In this document: positions 10,201-21,897 of the stretch, piece by piece
How positions within the stretch are numbered: the first letter of the stretch is position 1
How the letters are laid out: each line of letters starts with the position of its first letter
Assembly (NCBI GenBank): GCA_949128115.1
Contig: OX421968.1
Location: 54,081,423-54,145,422 of the forward strand
Length of the DNA: 64,000 nt
Direction of reading: 5' to 3'
Origin: Anaspis maculata
Lineage: Eukaryota; Arthropoda; Insecta; Coleoptera; Scraptiidae
Notes under the pieces: generated by a model
Database searches by the model: none
What the model was told of the DNA's origin: nothing
Seen by the model: only the letters and a program-made list of their open reading frames with translations
Translations under genes and position numbers: made by a program

Positions 10201-12121
10201 CGATCCCCCTGCGTCACGATCACCAGGAGGCCCTCCCGATAACAACCCCCGCAGTTCTGGAAATCCTTCGGTCTAATCTCCTCATGTATAAACATCCTCC
10301 ATGTTGTAATATCAAGAATAGAAACTTGCTAAATCTTACCCTTTTACTCTGACTCTGACAAACAACAGTGGAGGCGGAATTCCACGCTCGCACGGTGGCA
10401 ATAACAATTCTATTTCCTTGAAAACAATTAGGTAGGTAGGTATACCGTAGGTGTACTAGGAGTATCTAAGGGAGGCAGGTTATACCTATTTGATGTTAAG
10501 ACGCTTTCTGCATACCTTATGCTACCAATCCTAGGTCCTAGCTCAATGAAACGTTTCAATTATCTTTGAAATGAATTACTTAGATTTGATTCTCGATCTC
10601 ATCTCTGACCGACTTTCTGACGGATGTGGACTTTTAAATACTTACGACAATGACAACCCATAGTAGGTATATGATCTATGCTGTCACTTGAGTTATGTAA
10701 TGAAGCTAAAGTGGTCCTTGGCGTCAGTCTACTCATATTGGTTTCGCTTAAGCGATAGATTTACTAATGTTTTGAATGACACCTATAAACAATGCCCCCT
10801 GTCAAGAGCTACAAGCTTCCCTGTTCTCGGGTGAAATGATATGGGCACGATGAAATCTGACTCCGAAGTGTAGACGCACCTACTACCTATCTTAATAAGG
10901 GTTGACTGGCCCGGGGCGTTACAGTCTGAGCAGTTTGGAAAATGACACAGAAAAAGCGAAACATCATTAAAAGAAAAACGATCTCAATTACCAGCGGGGT
11001 AATAAAGTGCGATTATTCATTTTAAAATGTGGCAATAAAGCCTGTGTCGGTCCAACACAAAAACGTAGGTGCTATCGAAAGTGAAGCTCACTTAGTTGAT
11101 TACAAGCTTCTGTTTTCTGTCTAGATACAAAGTGTGACGTGTATCTCAGAAGAAGGGGATATTCCCGCTATAATCAGCTTCCGACTGAAATGGTTGATGT
11201 TGAATCATGAAATTACCTTTGTATATACACTGATGCTTCTTTTTCAAAGTTTATAGCGTCAAGTCCATAAATTAAACACCATAAATAAATAGGGATAGAA
11301 CTTGACAGTTCCAAAAATATAATTTTACACCTTCAGTCTGGAATCATAAAACAGCAGGACCATCATGGCAACAAAGACTTTTATTTTTGCAAAAACTCTC
11401 AATTTTATTGATTTCCACCTCGATTTTCACAAGATTATGTAAAGTCTTCCACAATGGGCGTCGCACAGACACATAAGTTAAAGTTAATTTATTAAAGTCA
11501 ATCCTCTTATTTTAAATTATAATTAAAACAATTTCCGCATTATTTTTGTGATACGTTTTTAAAAGGACGGACTTAGGCCTGTTTTTAGAATAAGATAAGG
11601 ATGTTAACGTAAAGTTATTTGCTCTGAATTAGCTTTTATCTAGTGTTCTCAAGTGGCGCTGTGGTAATGTGGGAACACGGCTATAGACATGTGTGTTTTT
11701 GGCGCCAGTCATGTCTCAAAGTGGACATCATACTAAAACCCTACATTTTTCCGCAAAGACACATTATAACGCTGATACCTAGCATGTATATGTAATTATG
11801 TATAATGTCGGACGCGAATTACGTATAAGGTGAAGGTCCTGTGGGCTGTAGGGATATATGTAGGTAATGCTTTTGGCGGAGGCACCGTCAGCGACCTCTG
11901 TTTTTTTAGCGCATTTCTTCAAACGGGAAGGCACTTATTTTATTATATACCTACTTATACATAGTAGATCTTGCACGACCATCATCTTAAAAGCAAAAAA
12001 GTGCTTGAATAGAGTTTTAAAAAGTTAAGTTGTATAGTAGGGTACGTACCTATACCCAGGTATCCACATGATAAAATAAGTAAGTATAGGTCTTCGTATC
12101 TTACTACATATATAGTCTGTA
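10201..12121. other. No gene recognised
   Basis: About 1.9 kb of AT-rich DNA with no conserved open frame, no clear terminal repeats and only scattered AGGTAGGT-like words. It may contain upstream control sequence of the minus-strand first exon at 10160. Confidence 0.35.
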
Positions 12122-12577
12122 CACCGATAGAACGGACTTTTTTGAATTTCAGTGATGTAACCTATAGCAAACAAAAGCACCAAAGACTGTAACAACATAG
12201 GCGCGTTTGGAACTAATATTAGTTTTGTTCAGTTGGTAGTCTTACCCGGGCAAATTATCCCTACGCCAAGCCAATGGCATTACATTCAGCGAGTTTGACA
12301 ATTACGTTCGATTTCTAACCTCCATTTCTCTATGATGTTTGTTATTTTTAGTCGGCTCGGCTGTTGTGAGTGTGTGTAATAAAATCAGCTTCATTCAAAA
12401 ATAATCTTTTATCATTCATTAAAATTGGTATTAAACTGGTGTCATTTAAAATTACCATAGCACTTAGCTGTGATTAACGGAAATAAGCACCTCTTTCTAA
12501 CTGGAATTTTAAATTTCGCGAGTAACGCTCGGGACTACTTTTCAAGCGGATGAATCTGGTGGTCCTTTCTATCAGTG
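12122..12577. mobile_element. MITE with CACCGATAGAACGGAC-like ends, TA target
   Basis: Left end CACCGATAGAACGGAC and right end GTCCTTTCTATCAGTG are imperfect inverted repeats (two mismatches in 16). TA flanks both (12120-12121, 12578-12579). The interior has no transposase. Tc1/mariner-like mobilisation is inferred from the TA. Confidence 0.6.
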
Positions 12578-13061
12578 TATAGAGTATATACCTACACATC
12601 TTATTACAATAATTATTATTATACAAGCTGCTTCACCGAATGAACTAATGCCTTACATGCCTAAATAGGTAGAACTCGAGGTAGAAGTAACCTAGGTTGA
12701 TGCACAAATTAATGACAATACGCACGACTGACAAAAAGACATTGACGAAAATCGAAAAATGCGCGCGTGATAACACAAAATACGGCGGTCATAAGTCATG
12801 AAGATGCGTAATCAGAACAATAAGTGACAGATGACAGGTAACCAGGTTAGATTACTCATTGTTCTGATTTTCGGAGTACCTATGTAGGTACCCACTGGTT
12901 ACGAACGTTTTCAGGTGATCAGGGCTGACTCAGCTTTTTAAAAACAAAGGGCCGTATTCATATCTCGCTTTTAAGCTAAAAGCGCATTCCGAGGAGCGAG
13001 GAGTGCTTTAATATCCATTTATATTTAAGTGTTCAAAATTACACAATACAATTTCCTACAA

Positions 13062-13167
13062 CCCAGTCGGTAGCACGGTGAGCTCGGCCTCGCTTTCAAA
13101 CGCGAAGGTCCCGGGTTCAAATCCGCACTGGGCCGCATGCAGGTGGACTTTTTCACGCATTCCTTAG
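13062..13167 (+). mobile_element. tRNA-derived SINE head, truncated by an insertion
   Basis: CCCAGTCGGTAGCACGGTGA carries an A-box-like element and is followed by GGGTTCAAATCC, a good B box (13113-13124). The outer CCCAGT pairs with ACTGGG, as in a tRNA acceptor stem. The body runs on to 13167, where the TAGTGGACG foldback inserts; the sequence after it (14887 onward) may be the interrupted 3' part. Confidence 0.5.
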
Positions 13168-14883
13168 TAGTGGACGTGGTACAACCGAAATAGGGAATTT
13201 AAGTTGCAAATGATGATAAAGGCGATCCACTTGGCAGGGTTACAACTAAGACCTAAATGAACGATTTGACCCGCAGTGCTTTTCTTTTCGTCCCTTAGGA
13301 TTTGAATAGCGCCCCTTTTTCAAAATGGCGGATTTTATCTAGGGACAGAAAGTATCAAATAGCCAAGTGATGTCCAGCTTTGTTAAAATATATGGAGCTA
13401 TGTCTCAATCGGTTTCTGGGACATCAAACACTAATTAAAAAAATGATGGAACATTGCCATCTACCGCAGGCAAATTTGGTGGAAGCGCCAAAAGGAATTT
13501 ACTACTGCCATAAGAAAATTGCTGTAACAATTTTATTTTGCAACGGATTTCAACACAAGACATTTCATTTTGTGAAAAAGTGAATTCTTCTTGTCACCTT
13601 ATACCTTCCATTGAAAAAAGACGTTGAGGAATGTTGAAAAAAAAATAAAAAATTATTTGAAAAAAAAAGATTTTCAACATTTTTTTATTTTCATGCAATT
13701 GGCCCTATTTATGGACTTTGATGTGCCCTTTCCAAACTTGCACTTTTCCGACTCATATCTTTGCAGTACGCGCCCGCCATATTGAAAAAATGATGTCTGA
13801 AATGAAGTTTTTGACAATATATTGATTTTGGCCCTTGTGACATTTAAATGTTTATATAAATATGAAAGCGCATTCAATCCTCCACAGTTTGACATCTGAA
13901 CCAGCTCTCTGCGACTCACGGTTCTTGAGCTAGACCTCCTGGAAGTATCAATTTTCGGTTCCAAAAGAATTAAAAATCACCTCTTGGGGCTGTGCCAGGT
14001 CCACCAATGTTCATGATTTGAGATAAATGACGACGCGTGATCGTTGGGTAATTTGAATAAGACATGGTGGTGATCCAGTGGTGAAATCTGGTAGGCGCGG
14101 TCACTATTTAACACCGAAAATTGATACTTCCCGAAGCTCTAGCTCAAGAGCCCCGAGTCGCACAGAGATGGTTCAAGTGTCAAATCGTAGAGAATTGAAT
14201 GTACTTTCATACGTCCATAAACATTTCAATCTCGCATGGACTTAAATTTAGTTATTGTCAAAAACTTCTCTTCAGATATCATTTTTTCAACATGGCGGTA
14301 CGCACTGCAAAGATATCAATCGGAAAAGTGCAAATTTAGAAAAGGCACATCAAAATCTACAAATAAGGCAATTTTCATGAAAATAAAAAAATTAAAAAAA
14401 TCTTTTTATTTTCTCAAATAATTTTTAATTTTTTTATTCGTCTTTTTTCATGAAAGGTATCAGATAACAAGAAGAATTTACTTTTCTACAAAATGAGATA
14501 CCTTGTGTAAAAATCGGTTGAAAAATAAAAATGTTACAGCAATTTTCTTATGACCGTACCAAATTCATTTTGGCGCCTCCACCAAATTTGCCTGCGACAG
14601 ATGTCAATGCTCCACCATTTTTTTAAAAAGTATTTGATATCCCAGAAATCGATCAAGACATAGCTCCATATATTTTAACGAAGCTGGACATCACCAGGCT
14701 ATTTGATACCTTCTGCCCCTAGATAAAATTCGCCATTTTGAAAAAGGGGCGCTATTCAAATCCTAAGGGACGAAAATAAAAGCACTGCGGGTCAAATCGT
14801 TCATTCAAGTCTTAGTTACGATCCTGCAAAAGGGTTTGCCTTTATCATAATTTGCAACTTGTTTTTTTCTACCACGTCCACTA
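13168..14883. mobile_element. TAGTGGACG foldback, copy 1, 3-bp target duplication
   Basis: Begins TAGTGGACGTGGTAC and ends with its complement. TAG flanks both sides (13165-13167, 14884-14886). The arms are complementary almost throughout (about 13168-13985 against 14100-14883), sharing GCACTGCGGGTCAAATCG and AAATCCTAAGGGACGAAA. The small loop contains TGATCCAGTGGTGAAATC. Copy 2 is 58957-60684. It codes for nothing recognisable; the open frames in it are products of the palindrome. The 3-bp duplication suits PIF/Harbinger or Chapaev3-like enzymes, but no transposase is present to decide. Confidence 0.85.
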
Positions 14884-15246
14884 TAGATAAGAACAATAAC
14901 CTATTCAGCCGCTCAGTTGTAATATGTATTATTCAAACTATACCTACCCACAGGGGTATTCCTTGGTCAAGGGCATCAGGGCAAGTCCAGGTCGGCACGG
15001 AAAAAAATTGACGATTGGTTACGAAGAATTTTTTTGATTCAAATTTTGAAAGGTGACATTTTTGCAACGATTGATATAGATAGTAAAACCAACGAAATTT
15101 GACAGTAGGTAAATACTCCTCAACTGGGACCGTTCAAGATGATCTGTTGCGCAGAAAAGGATCCCGGACCGAACCTGAAAAAATGTTTGCACTTTTCTGA
15201 TTTCTGATGAAACACCGGACCGAAAAGTACAGGTAATAGTATAATT

Positions 15247-15342
15247 ACATACCGACACGGGAAATGCGTTATTACTGCTAAGGGCGAGCGTCCCGTCAGC
15301 TATGCCCGCAGCTGGAATAACGCATTTACCGTGGAGGTATGT
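15247..15342. repeat. Short hairpin (MITE-like)
   Basis: ACATACCGACACGGGAAATG with the next bases CGTTATT is matched by AATAACGCATTTACCGTGG and AGGTATGT on the other side, giving a stem of about 35 bases with a GC-rich loop. Confidence 0.6.
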
Positions 15343-15769
15343 AGGTATAATGTAATTTAATCAGACAAATTGTTTTAGAAACCTTGAAATATTCCGTTTT
15401 AATTTAAAAAAACCATTTATACACCTATATACTATACTATACAACTATACAAGATAAAACTTTCAAGGTGTACATGTACACCCTACTATACCCCGAGTAT
15501 TTAAATATTTACCTTCGTTACTTATACTTTTTAAGTCTTTAATATTATTATTGTTAATTATTTCTTGTTATACAGACCACAATTGGTGGTAGGATGTTGA
15601 ATTTCTTCAATAAATATATATTTTACCCACAAAACACAATAAACTATAATGATAATTGGTTGAATAAAATGAAAATTCTCGGACAAAACTTCCTACGGAG
15701 TAGGCATCGGCGGAAGTTGGGTGGCTTTGAAAATTGACATTTATAGGCATTGTTCAATCAACCTCGCCC

Positions 15770-16060
15770 AAACTACGAAAGGTAGCGGCAAAAAGATGGA
15801 AAACCTTCTGCTAACCAAAAATCGCGGCCGGCACGAAAGTGCCTGCAGAATTTTCAAGAATTGGGCCAGCCGCAAAGACGCAGACATCACTGATGAAAAC
15901 GTCATAATATCCTATTTCGATGGATTGGCAAAAAATATAAAGTCTGCGACGCTTTGAATGGCTTATTCCATGCTGCGAAACACCATTAATATGAAGAGAA
16001 TATCAACAATACTGAATTTGCTAGGTTTCAGTCCTATTTGAAACTGCACTTTGAGCCGGC
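15770..16060 (+). pseudogene. Remnant of a Crypton-like tyrosine recombinase N-terminal region
   Basis: The + frame reads ...CRIFKNWASRKDADITDENV, then IISYFDGLAKNIKSATL. After a one-base frame change at about 15957 it continues MAYSMLRNTINMKRIST. This order (W..., ENV..YF..L, K..TLW..YSMLR.T.N.K) matches the N-terminal helical region of Crypton-like tyrosine-recombinase proteins common in insect genomes. The catalytic half with its R/H/R/Y residues is absent, and frame breaks follow. It is a dead fragment. The assignment rests on recalled family pattern, not on a search. Confidence 0.45.
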
Positions 16061-16231
16061 CTGAAATTTTCCGAAAAGAATCTCAAGAATATCGCCAGGG
16101 GAAGGTGTCTTTGGCCTTCCAATAGGCTTCATTGCTTTTTCAGTCTGTTTTTTTGGGTGAGTTGCAAATTCCAGTCGTTTTTATTTTCGTCTTGATAGCG
16201 GCGTCAAGTCCAAGTGTCAACGATAGCAATT

Positions 16232-16570
16232 TTTTTTATTCGTTTTTTTAACGTCGGCCTATTTACGCAACGAGGCCTAGCACCGACGCCGGTGAATGCT
16301 TTCCTCCACTATACCGGAAATTTTGCCGAACCCCTGTGTGTTCCAACACAGGGTAGGGATTTTTAACGACTATCAACATCGCATGGGGTCGGCACCATCG
16401 TTCGTATTTTACGTGCTATGCGACACACATTTAGCAGTCTTGCATTTAGCAAGCATTCCAACTAAACCAAGAACCTTGTTTTCGAGGCCGAAAATCTGTC
16501 CCCGGCGGAGATCGAACCCGCGACCTCTGGAGTGGTAGTCGAACGCGCTAACTACCACATCACAAGCTCC
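16232..16570 (-). mobile_element. Full-length tRNA-derived SINE with 15-bp target duplication
   Basis: Read on the minus strand from 16570: a tRNA-like head with GTGGTAGTTAGCGCGTTCG (A box) and GCGGGTTCGATCTCCGC (B box), a body of about 250 bases, and an A-rich tail at 16232-16250. The 15-mer TCAACGATAGCAATT flanks both ends (16217-16231, 16571-16585), the classic mark of LINE-driven insertion. It would be transcribed by RNA polymerase III from the internal boxes. The perfect duplication suggests a relatively young insertion. Confidence 0.85.
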
Positions 16571-16989
16571 TCAACGATAGCAATTAAAGAAAGCTGGGCG
16601 CACCTGTCACTTTCTTCGCGTATTATATGCACGGGAAGTGAATCATTACATACCGGGTAGATGACAGTTAACGTATGGATCACTTGTTGTTTGTGGGTAA
16701 AATGCTATAAAAATGGCTTCTCAAACCGCACGGCGTTCTTGATTGGCTTGACCAAAGAAAGATTAGAATAAAACCTTGCACCTATGATTGAATTTTCAAT
16801 TTGGCCGGCCATTTATTTACCCCCTTTAACCCAATACTGCGCGATTTTTTCTTTTTCGATGCTGGAAATCCTCATGGAATCATGGAAATCACTGAGTTAG
16901 TGCAAATTATGACGAATGAAATAAAGAAAAACTCTTGAAAAATTTAAAATCCACACACGTGTACCTACCTATATTGTTTTTTCGAAAAA

Positions 16990-17400
16990 GTGGTTTGTAA
17001 GAAATTGTTCGTTTTCGTATCTTGAATTCTTGATCACGTCAAATTCGAAAATCCGGGAAAGTTTCTACAACGGGGTGATCAACGGAACCAGCGTGAAATT
17101 GCCAAAATCTCAGCATGAACGCGACTTTCATAAAAACATTTTCTCGTGTACCTATATGTAGTCCAATACTACAAATGTTATGATTATGATGATTGGCGCT
17201 TTAGCTTCAGGACCGCTTATTTTGAAAATTCAAGATAAAGTGGCGGAGATATTGATTTTTTTGTGCAGTCATATTGAACTTCCAAGAAAGTGATCCGATT
17301 TCATTCAAACATGGAACAGTCATGTCTGGTTTGAGAAGTTGGAGAGCTACAACAGTTCAAAACAATTTGATTTTCAACACAACCCGAAAATTTGGTGTAG
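16990..17400. repeat. Diverged half-copy of the CACACATCAAAAG foldback family
   Basis: Shares ordered blocks with 18308-19337 (TTGATCACGTC, GTTTCTACA, GGGTGATCAA, GAAATTGCCAAAA, ATGTCTGGTTTGAG) but lacks the complementary second arm and clear ends. An old, truncated copy. Confidence 0.5.
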
Positions 17401-18012
17401 GGCCAAGCAGGGGGTATAGGTATACCGCATTTTAAAGTGGTTTTCTGTCACTGCCTGTTCTTCGTACGTTGAATTACGTCAAAATTTTAGATGTGGAACA
17501 TGTTTTGTTTGTAAGTTTAAGCCCTTGAACATGGTGGGTCGTGTTGAGAGTCAAATTGTCCTGAACTGTTGTATTGGAACAATCTTGCTCAATGCGTCAA
17601 CATCATCCACTCGTCAGAAGTGACTTAATCTCTTATCAATAAGGCAAATCTGTAACATTCAACATAAAAAATTACATCTTCAGCGTAAGACTTCCAGTCT
17701 CGTAATTTCAAAACTTTCCTCCAATTTTTAAAATTCTTTCAGTTTTAAATAGGCTTTGCAACAAATAACAAATGAGGGAGGAGGAAGGGCACTCAAAAAG
17801 TTTTTGGCGCAGGGCGCTGAATAGGTAGGTATGTTTATTAATCCGCCACTGACTGATGGGTTTATGCAAACGACAATGATAATATGTTTCCACTGGGCAA
17901 TGATAAATAGACTGAAGAACACTAAATTAACACAGGTACAGGACTGGCCCACGGGTCAGCACATCTTTGAGAAACTTTCACATATTTTGATGAAACTTGG
18001 TAAATGAGTAGA
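17401..18012. other. No gene recognised
   Basis: AT-rich spacer before the compound foldback; no conserved coding or structural signal seen. Confidence 0.35.
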
Positions 18013-18307
18013 AGTATATTGGAAATAGAATATCTGCTGGAATTATTTCAAACAAAAACGATTTTCTTACCATGGCCAGCTTTCAGTTCCCTCTTCAACA
18101 TATCAAAAGTCCTCAACTCTGGGACTGCTACAAATTAGTATACAGGGTGGAAGTTTATTATTTTTCCTTACTTCCTTCCTTTCTTGAAAAACTGATGACT
18201 GAAAAAAACGGTTTTAGGCTAGTTTGATAGGCCATAATCTTCCAATAAACATATAAAAAATATACCACCCAGCCATTGCTGTGTATCAAGTTACAGGGTG
18301 AAAACTA

Positions 18308-19337
18308 CACACATCAAAAGAATCTAGGGGACAAGCAAATTCAGACAATTTCTAGAATCATCATAGCTTTTGATTGCCGTCACCGATTTCATATCGGTTT
18401 TCAGTGTTCGATAGCCCAATCCTTCGTTTCTATGCCTTGATCACGTCGAATATGAACAATGTTGTATAAAGTTTCTACAGGGTGATCAATGGAACAGTGT
18501 AAAATTGACAAAAGTTCATTACGAGCGCGATTTTCCAAAAAAAAAATCATGCATTCCAATAGCACAGTTATGACGACTGGTGTTTCAGCTTCGGTAACGT
18601 TTTTGAATTTTGGAAATCTAAGGTGAATTGCCAAAGACATTGATCATTTTGTGCCGCCATGTTGAAGTTCCAAGAAAGTGATTCGATTTCATTAAAACTT
18701 GGATCACACTCATGTCTGGTTCAAGTAATTAGAATTTCAATGTCAAATGTCTTTTTCGGTCATTTTCAAGCCGCCACATTGAACTTTTATGTGAATGATT
18801 CGATTCTGGTGTGTTTCAAAGTTTTATTCAAATCGAATCATTTATGAAAAAAGTTCAATATAGCGGCTCGAAAGTGATCGAAAGTGACATTTGACCTTGA
18901 AATTCCAATTACTTGAACCAGACATGAGTGTGTTCCAAGTTTCAATGAAATCGGATAATTTTCTTCTTACTTGAAAGTTCAACATGGCGGAATAAAATGA
19001 TCAATATCTTAGGCAATTCACCTTCGATTTTCAAAATTCAAAAACGTCACTGAAGCGGAAACACCAGTATTCATAACTGTGCTATTGCAATGCATGAATT
19101 TCTTTTTTGAGAAATTGCGCTCGTACTGAACTTTTGGCAATTTTACACTGTTTCATTGATCACCCTGTAGAAACTTTATTAAACATTGTTCATATTCGAC
19201 GTGATCAAGGCATGAAAACGAAAGATTGGGCTATCGAACGCTGAAAACTGATATGAAATCGGTGACGGCAATCAAAAGTTACGATGATTTTAGAAATCGT
19301 CTGAATTTGCTTGTCCCCTAGATTTTTTTGATGTGTG
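18308..19337. mobile_element. CACACATCAAAAG foldback nested in copy A
   Basis: Ends CACACATCAAAAG and CTTTTTTTGATGTGTG-like, flanked by TA (18306-18307, 19338-19339). The arms of about 500 bases are complementary, with the centre near 18825. The uninterrupted paralogues at 57227 and about 61040 read AAAACTATTTT-like across the site, so the empty site is visible. Another copy lies at 30131-32252 in the Hand intron. Confidence 0.85.
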
Positions 19338-19442
19338 TATCTTTCATCTTTAATTTTTTTTCTTGGTGAAACTGATTTAGATTGAAGCCGGTCTCAGTTC
19401 TTTTGCAAGCTTATAATGCCATACTGGACATATGAAAATGAT

Positions 19443-20597
19443 CAGGGCCCAACCGACGGAGGGGTGTGGGGGGGTGTGACACCCTCCCATTCGAAATATA
19501 AGTCGGCAAATCGCAACCTTTTTCATTTTATAGTCATCAGTCGGCAAATATCGGCATTTTCTATTTTTCTATCATGAATCGGCGAATCTCATTTAGGCAG
19601 GTATGTACAGGTAACTCTACAGTCGTGCGATTATCAGTTTTGAGTTCAGCATACAGCTGTGTTACCAGATAGGCGGTGTCTAGCCGTCGAAACATCACGT
19701 GAAGCTGAATATTCCAGCATTCTCCTTCTTGAAAATTGCACTGTAAGTCAATTTCGGCAATATTAAAGTCTTGAAAAAAAGCGATAAATCTTGAAACTTT
19801 TGCAATATATCGCTCATCCATTTTTGCTGCCTTCATAGTTTTTTCGCCCCAACGATCAACAAAGTCACCACATTTTTCTCATTGATACTATTGTTACGAA
19901 CGCCGACTCTCACATGCATTTTCCAGCACACCTGATCTTTCTAGACTGTTCCGTCTTTGAGATTGCAGTGTACAAGTGCGAAGCTCTATACATTCCAGAA
20001 CATACGGCATGGCTTGACTATTGAAATTACATGGGATACTCAACAGCCGAGTAGGAAACATCAGCCGAAATGGCGGAGGTGCCACCATTTCGGAACACGC
20101 GGGAAGCCCGCGAAAGGTGAGATTTTTCGGGAGTCGCCGCGAAACTGTATCCCAAGTCAAGTCATTGTAGAATTTGCTGCAGGACCGATGGAAGATTCCA
20201 GAACAATAGTCGGAGCTATATAAAGCACGATCCTCGGCCTACGGATCAGTTTCCAATCGAGAGCGATAACAGCGAGAAGTCAAAGCGATCTACCCAAGCG
20301 CAAGCAGTAATTGTTGGCGTGTATTTATTGTAGTACGCAGTAATCAACAGGGTGTGTTTCAAAACGATCGTCTCAATTATAAATGAATCTAAACGCGAAA
20401 TACGTATCATTATAAATTTTTTACGACATTTTGGCACCTTTTCCGATTGACGGCATTGGCGCTTCCAAGTGGTCTAGATTTGTTAGTTGCATGCAGTGAA
20501 ATCACCTGCGGTGCATTCCCGCTCGCTTCGCTCGTGTACAGTCGGCATTTTTTCCCATCTACACCCCTCCACTGAAGGAGACCTCGGTTGAGCCCTG
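19443..20597. mobile_element. hAT element nested in copy A, 8-bp target duplication
   Basis: Ends CAGGGCCCAACCGA and GGTTGAGCCCTG, with AAAATGAT duplicated at 19435-19442 and 20598-20605. The family differs from the hAT at 6947. The interior has a 91-codon minus-strand frame (19836-19561) with protein-like composition but no recognised domain, and an LTR-like segment. No identifiable hAT transposase. Confidence 0.9.
19892..20409 (+). mobile_element. LTR-like segment nested in hAT, with TATA box
   Basis: Begins TGTTACGAACG and ends ...GAAATACGTATCA. It has a core promoter, TATATAAAGC at 20217-20226, as expected for the U3/R border. It is homologous in block order to 7365-7843. Flanks are CTAT and TTAT, a possible 4-bp duplication with one change. 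Best read as a solo LTR of a Ty3/gypsy-like element. Confidence 0.5.
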
Positions 20598-20985
20598 AAA
20601 ATGATACATCTCTGCAACTGCTGCTTTTCAATTTACAGGGTGAAAAGTCATTGTCACGTTTCAATTTTTTTTTTGATGAAATTGGCTCACACAACAATTG
20701 CGACTGATTTTTCTGTAAACTCGAAGTTTCTAGTCAAACATATCAAAATAATACGTTTCTGCTACAGCTAAGTTTTTCTTTATTTTAAATGTTTGGGTAT
20801 ATTCGGGTATATTGCATCAAAAATTCAAAAAATCTTAGAACGCAACCAAACATTAAAATTTGTAAATAAAAACGTAGCTGTAGTAGAAATGTATTATTTT
20901 GATATGTTTGACTAGAAACCTCAAATTTACAGAAGAACCAGTCGCAATTGTTGTGTGAGTCGATTCCATCAAGAAATAAATTTAA

Positions 20986-21897
20986 CCCTTAACTAGCGTT
21001 GTGGTGTCCCAGGGACCGCTCCGAATATATTTATGTCACTACCTCCGCCACTTTTCATTATTTTGCGCCGTTTCTCCCTGTACCTTCCGCATTCAGTGTC
21101 TTGCAAACCTGGGTGAATTGTCGCCGAGGTCGACCTGCTAATTTAGATAATATTAGGGTGTTGCGGTCCCACGGACCTCACGACGCACGGCAGGCAATAA
21201 ATCGAGATTCTCCTATATTTGCAAATAACACGATTTTCACACTTAAGACTCCACAAGATGGCAAAAATACCTGTTCCTGATGCAGTAAGGTACAATGATC
21301 CAGATTTTGAGGATGAGGTGATGCTCTATCGGCCAAATCTTGGGGGGAGATTTTTCGATGCTTGAAGGAAAACATTTTTTTTGTCCGTCAAAAAATAGGA
21401 AAACTGCATAGGTACTTGTGTCATTCTTGAAAAAAAGCCTATTTGCTTAGAATGCAGCAGAAAAATTTGTCTAGAATGCGCCAACAACAAACTTGACTGA
21501 TCAGAAATTTACTAGTCTAACCCCTTGCAGGTTTTTTTCTCTGCAATTTTTTTTCTGTTCTGTAGACTCTTTTATATTTGCTTATATGTATAGAGTTTAT
21601 CCTTATTTGGTTTTGTTCTGATTTTGTTCCGTTCCTGAATTATAATTTTCTTGATCAAGCGATGCCATTTCATTCGTAAAATATCAACCATCCGAATTTA
21701 ATTTGTTGTTTTTCGACCATTCAAGTTTTTTGAAGATTTTGATGTATATGAGATGTCTTTTATATTGTACTTCCTAATTATATACATGCAATCGAATCTT
21801 CATAGTCGCGTAGTTTATTTCTAACGTTATCAATATGCGGTCCGTGGGACCGCACGACGGTGCTTACGCGCAGATTTTTCACGACGCCAGTCAAGGG
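20986..21897 (+). mobile_element. Internally deleted piggyBac-like element, TTAA target
   Basis: Flanked by TTAA (20982-20985, 21898-21901), with ends CCCTTAACTAGCG and CGCCAGTCAAGGG. Subterminal inverted blocks are related (GGTGTCCCAGGGACCGC against GCGGTCCGTGGGACCGC). TTAA targeting and CCC...GGG ends are diagnostic of piggyBac. In the opposite core arm the uninterrupted site reads TTGAAACGTGA, consistent with insertion at a TTAA variant. Confidence 0.9.
21258..21500 (+). pseudogene. piggyBac transposase: N- and C-terminal stubs only
   Basis: An ATG at 21258 opens MAKIPVPDAVRYNDPDFEDE and reaches a stop after 35 codons. A little further on, in another frame, ENCIGTCVILEKKPICLEC then SRKICLECANNKLD ends at a stop at 21500. 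The Cys-pair pattern matches the cysteine-rich zinc-binding C-terminal domain of piggyBac transposases. The catalytic DDD core of about 450 residues has been deleted, so this copy can move only with a transposase supplied elsewhere. Confidence 0.7.

Noticed and set aside
13674..13964. 96-codon minus-strand frame
   Set aside because: Lies wholly inside a palindromic element and is mirrored, with stops, in the other arm.
16490..16570. Functional tRNA gene
   Set aside because: The A and B boxes are present but they belong to a SINE with tail and 15-bp target duplication, and the anticodon arm is not convincing.
19561..19836. 91-codon minus-strand frame inside the hAT element
   Set aside because: Protein-like composition, but no recognised hAT or other domain and a stop directly upstream; not annotated as a gene.
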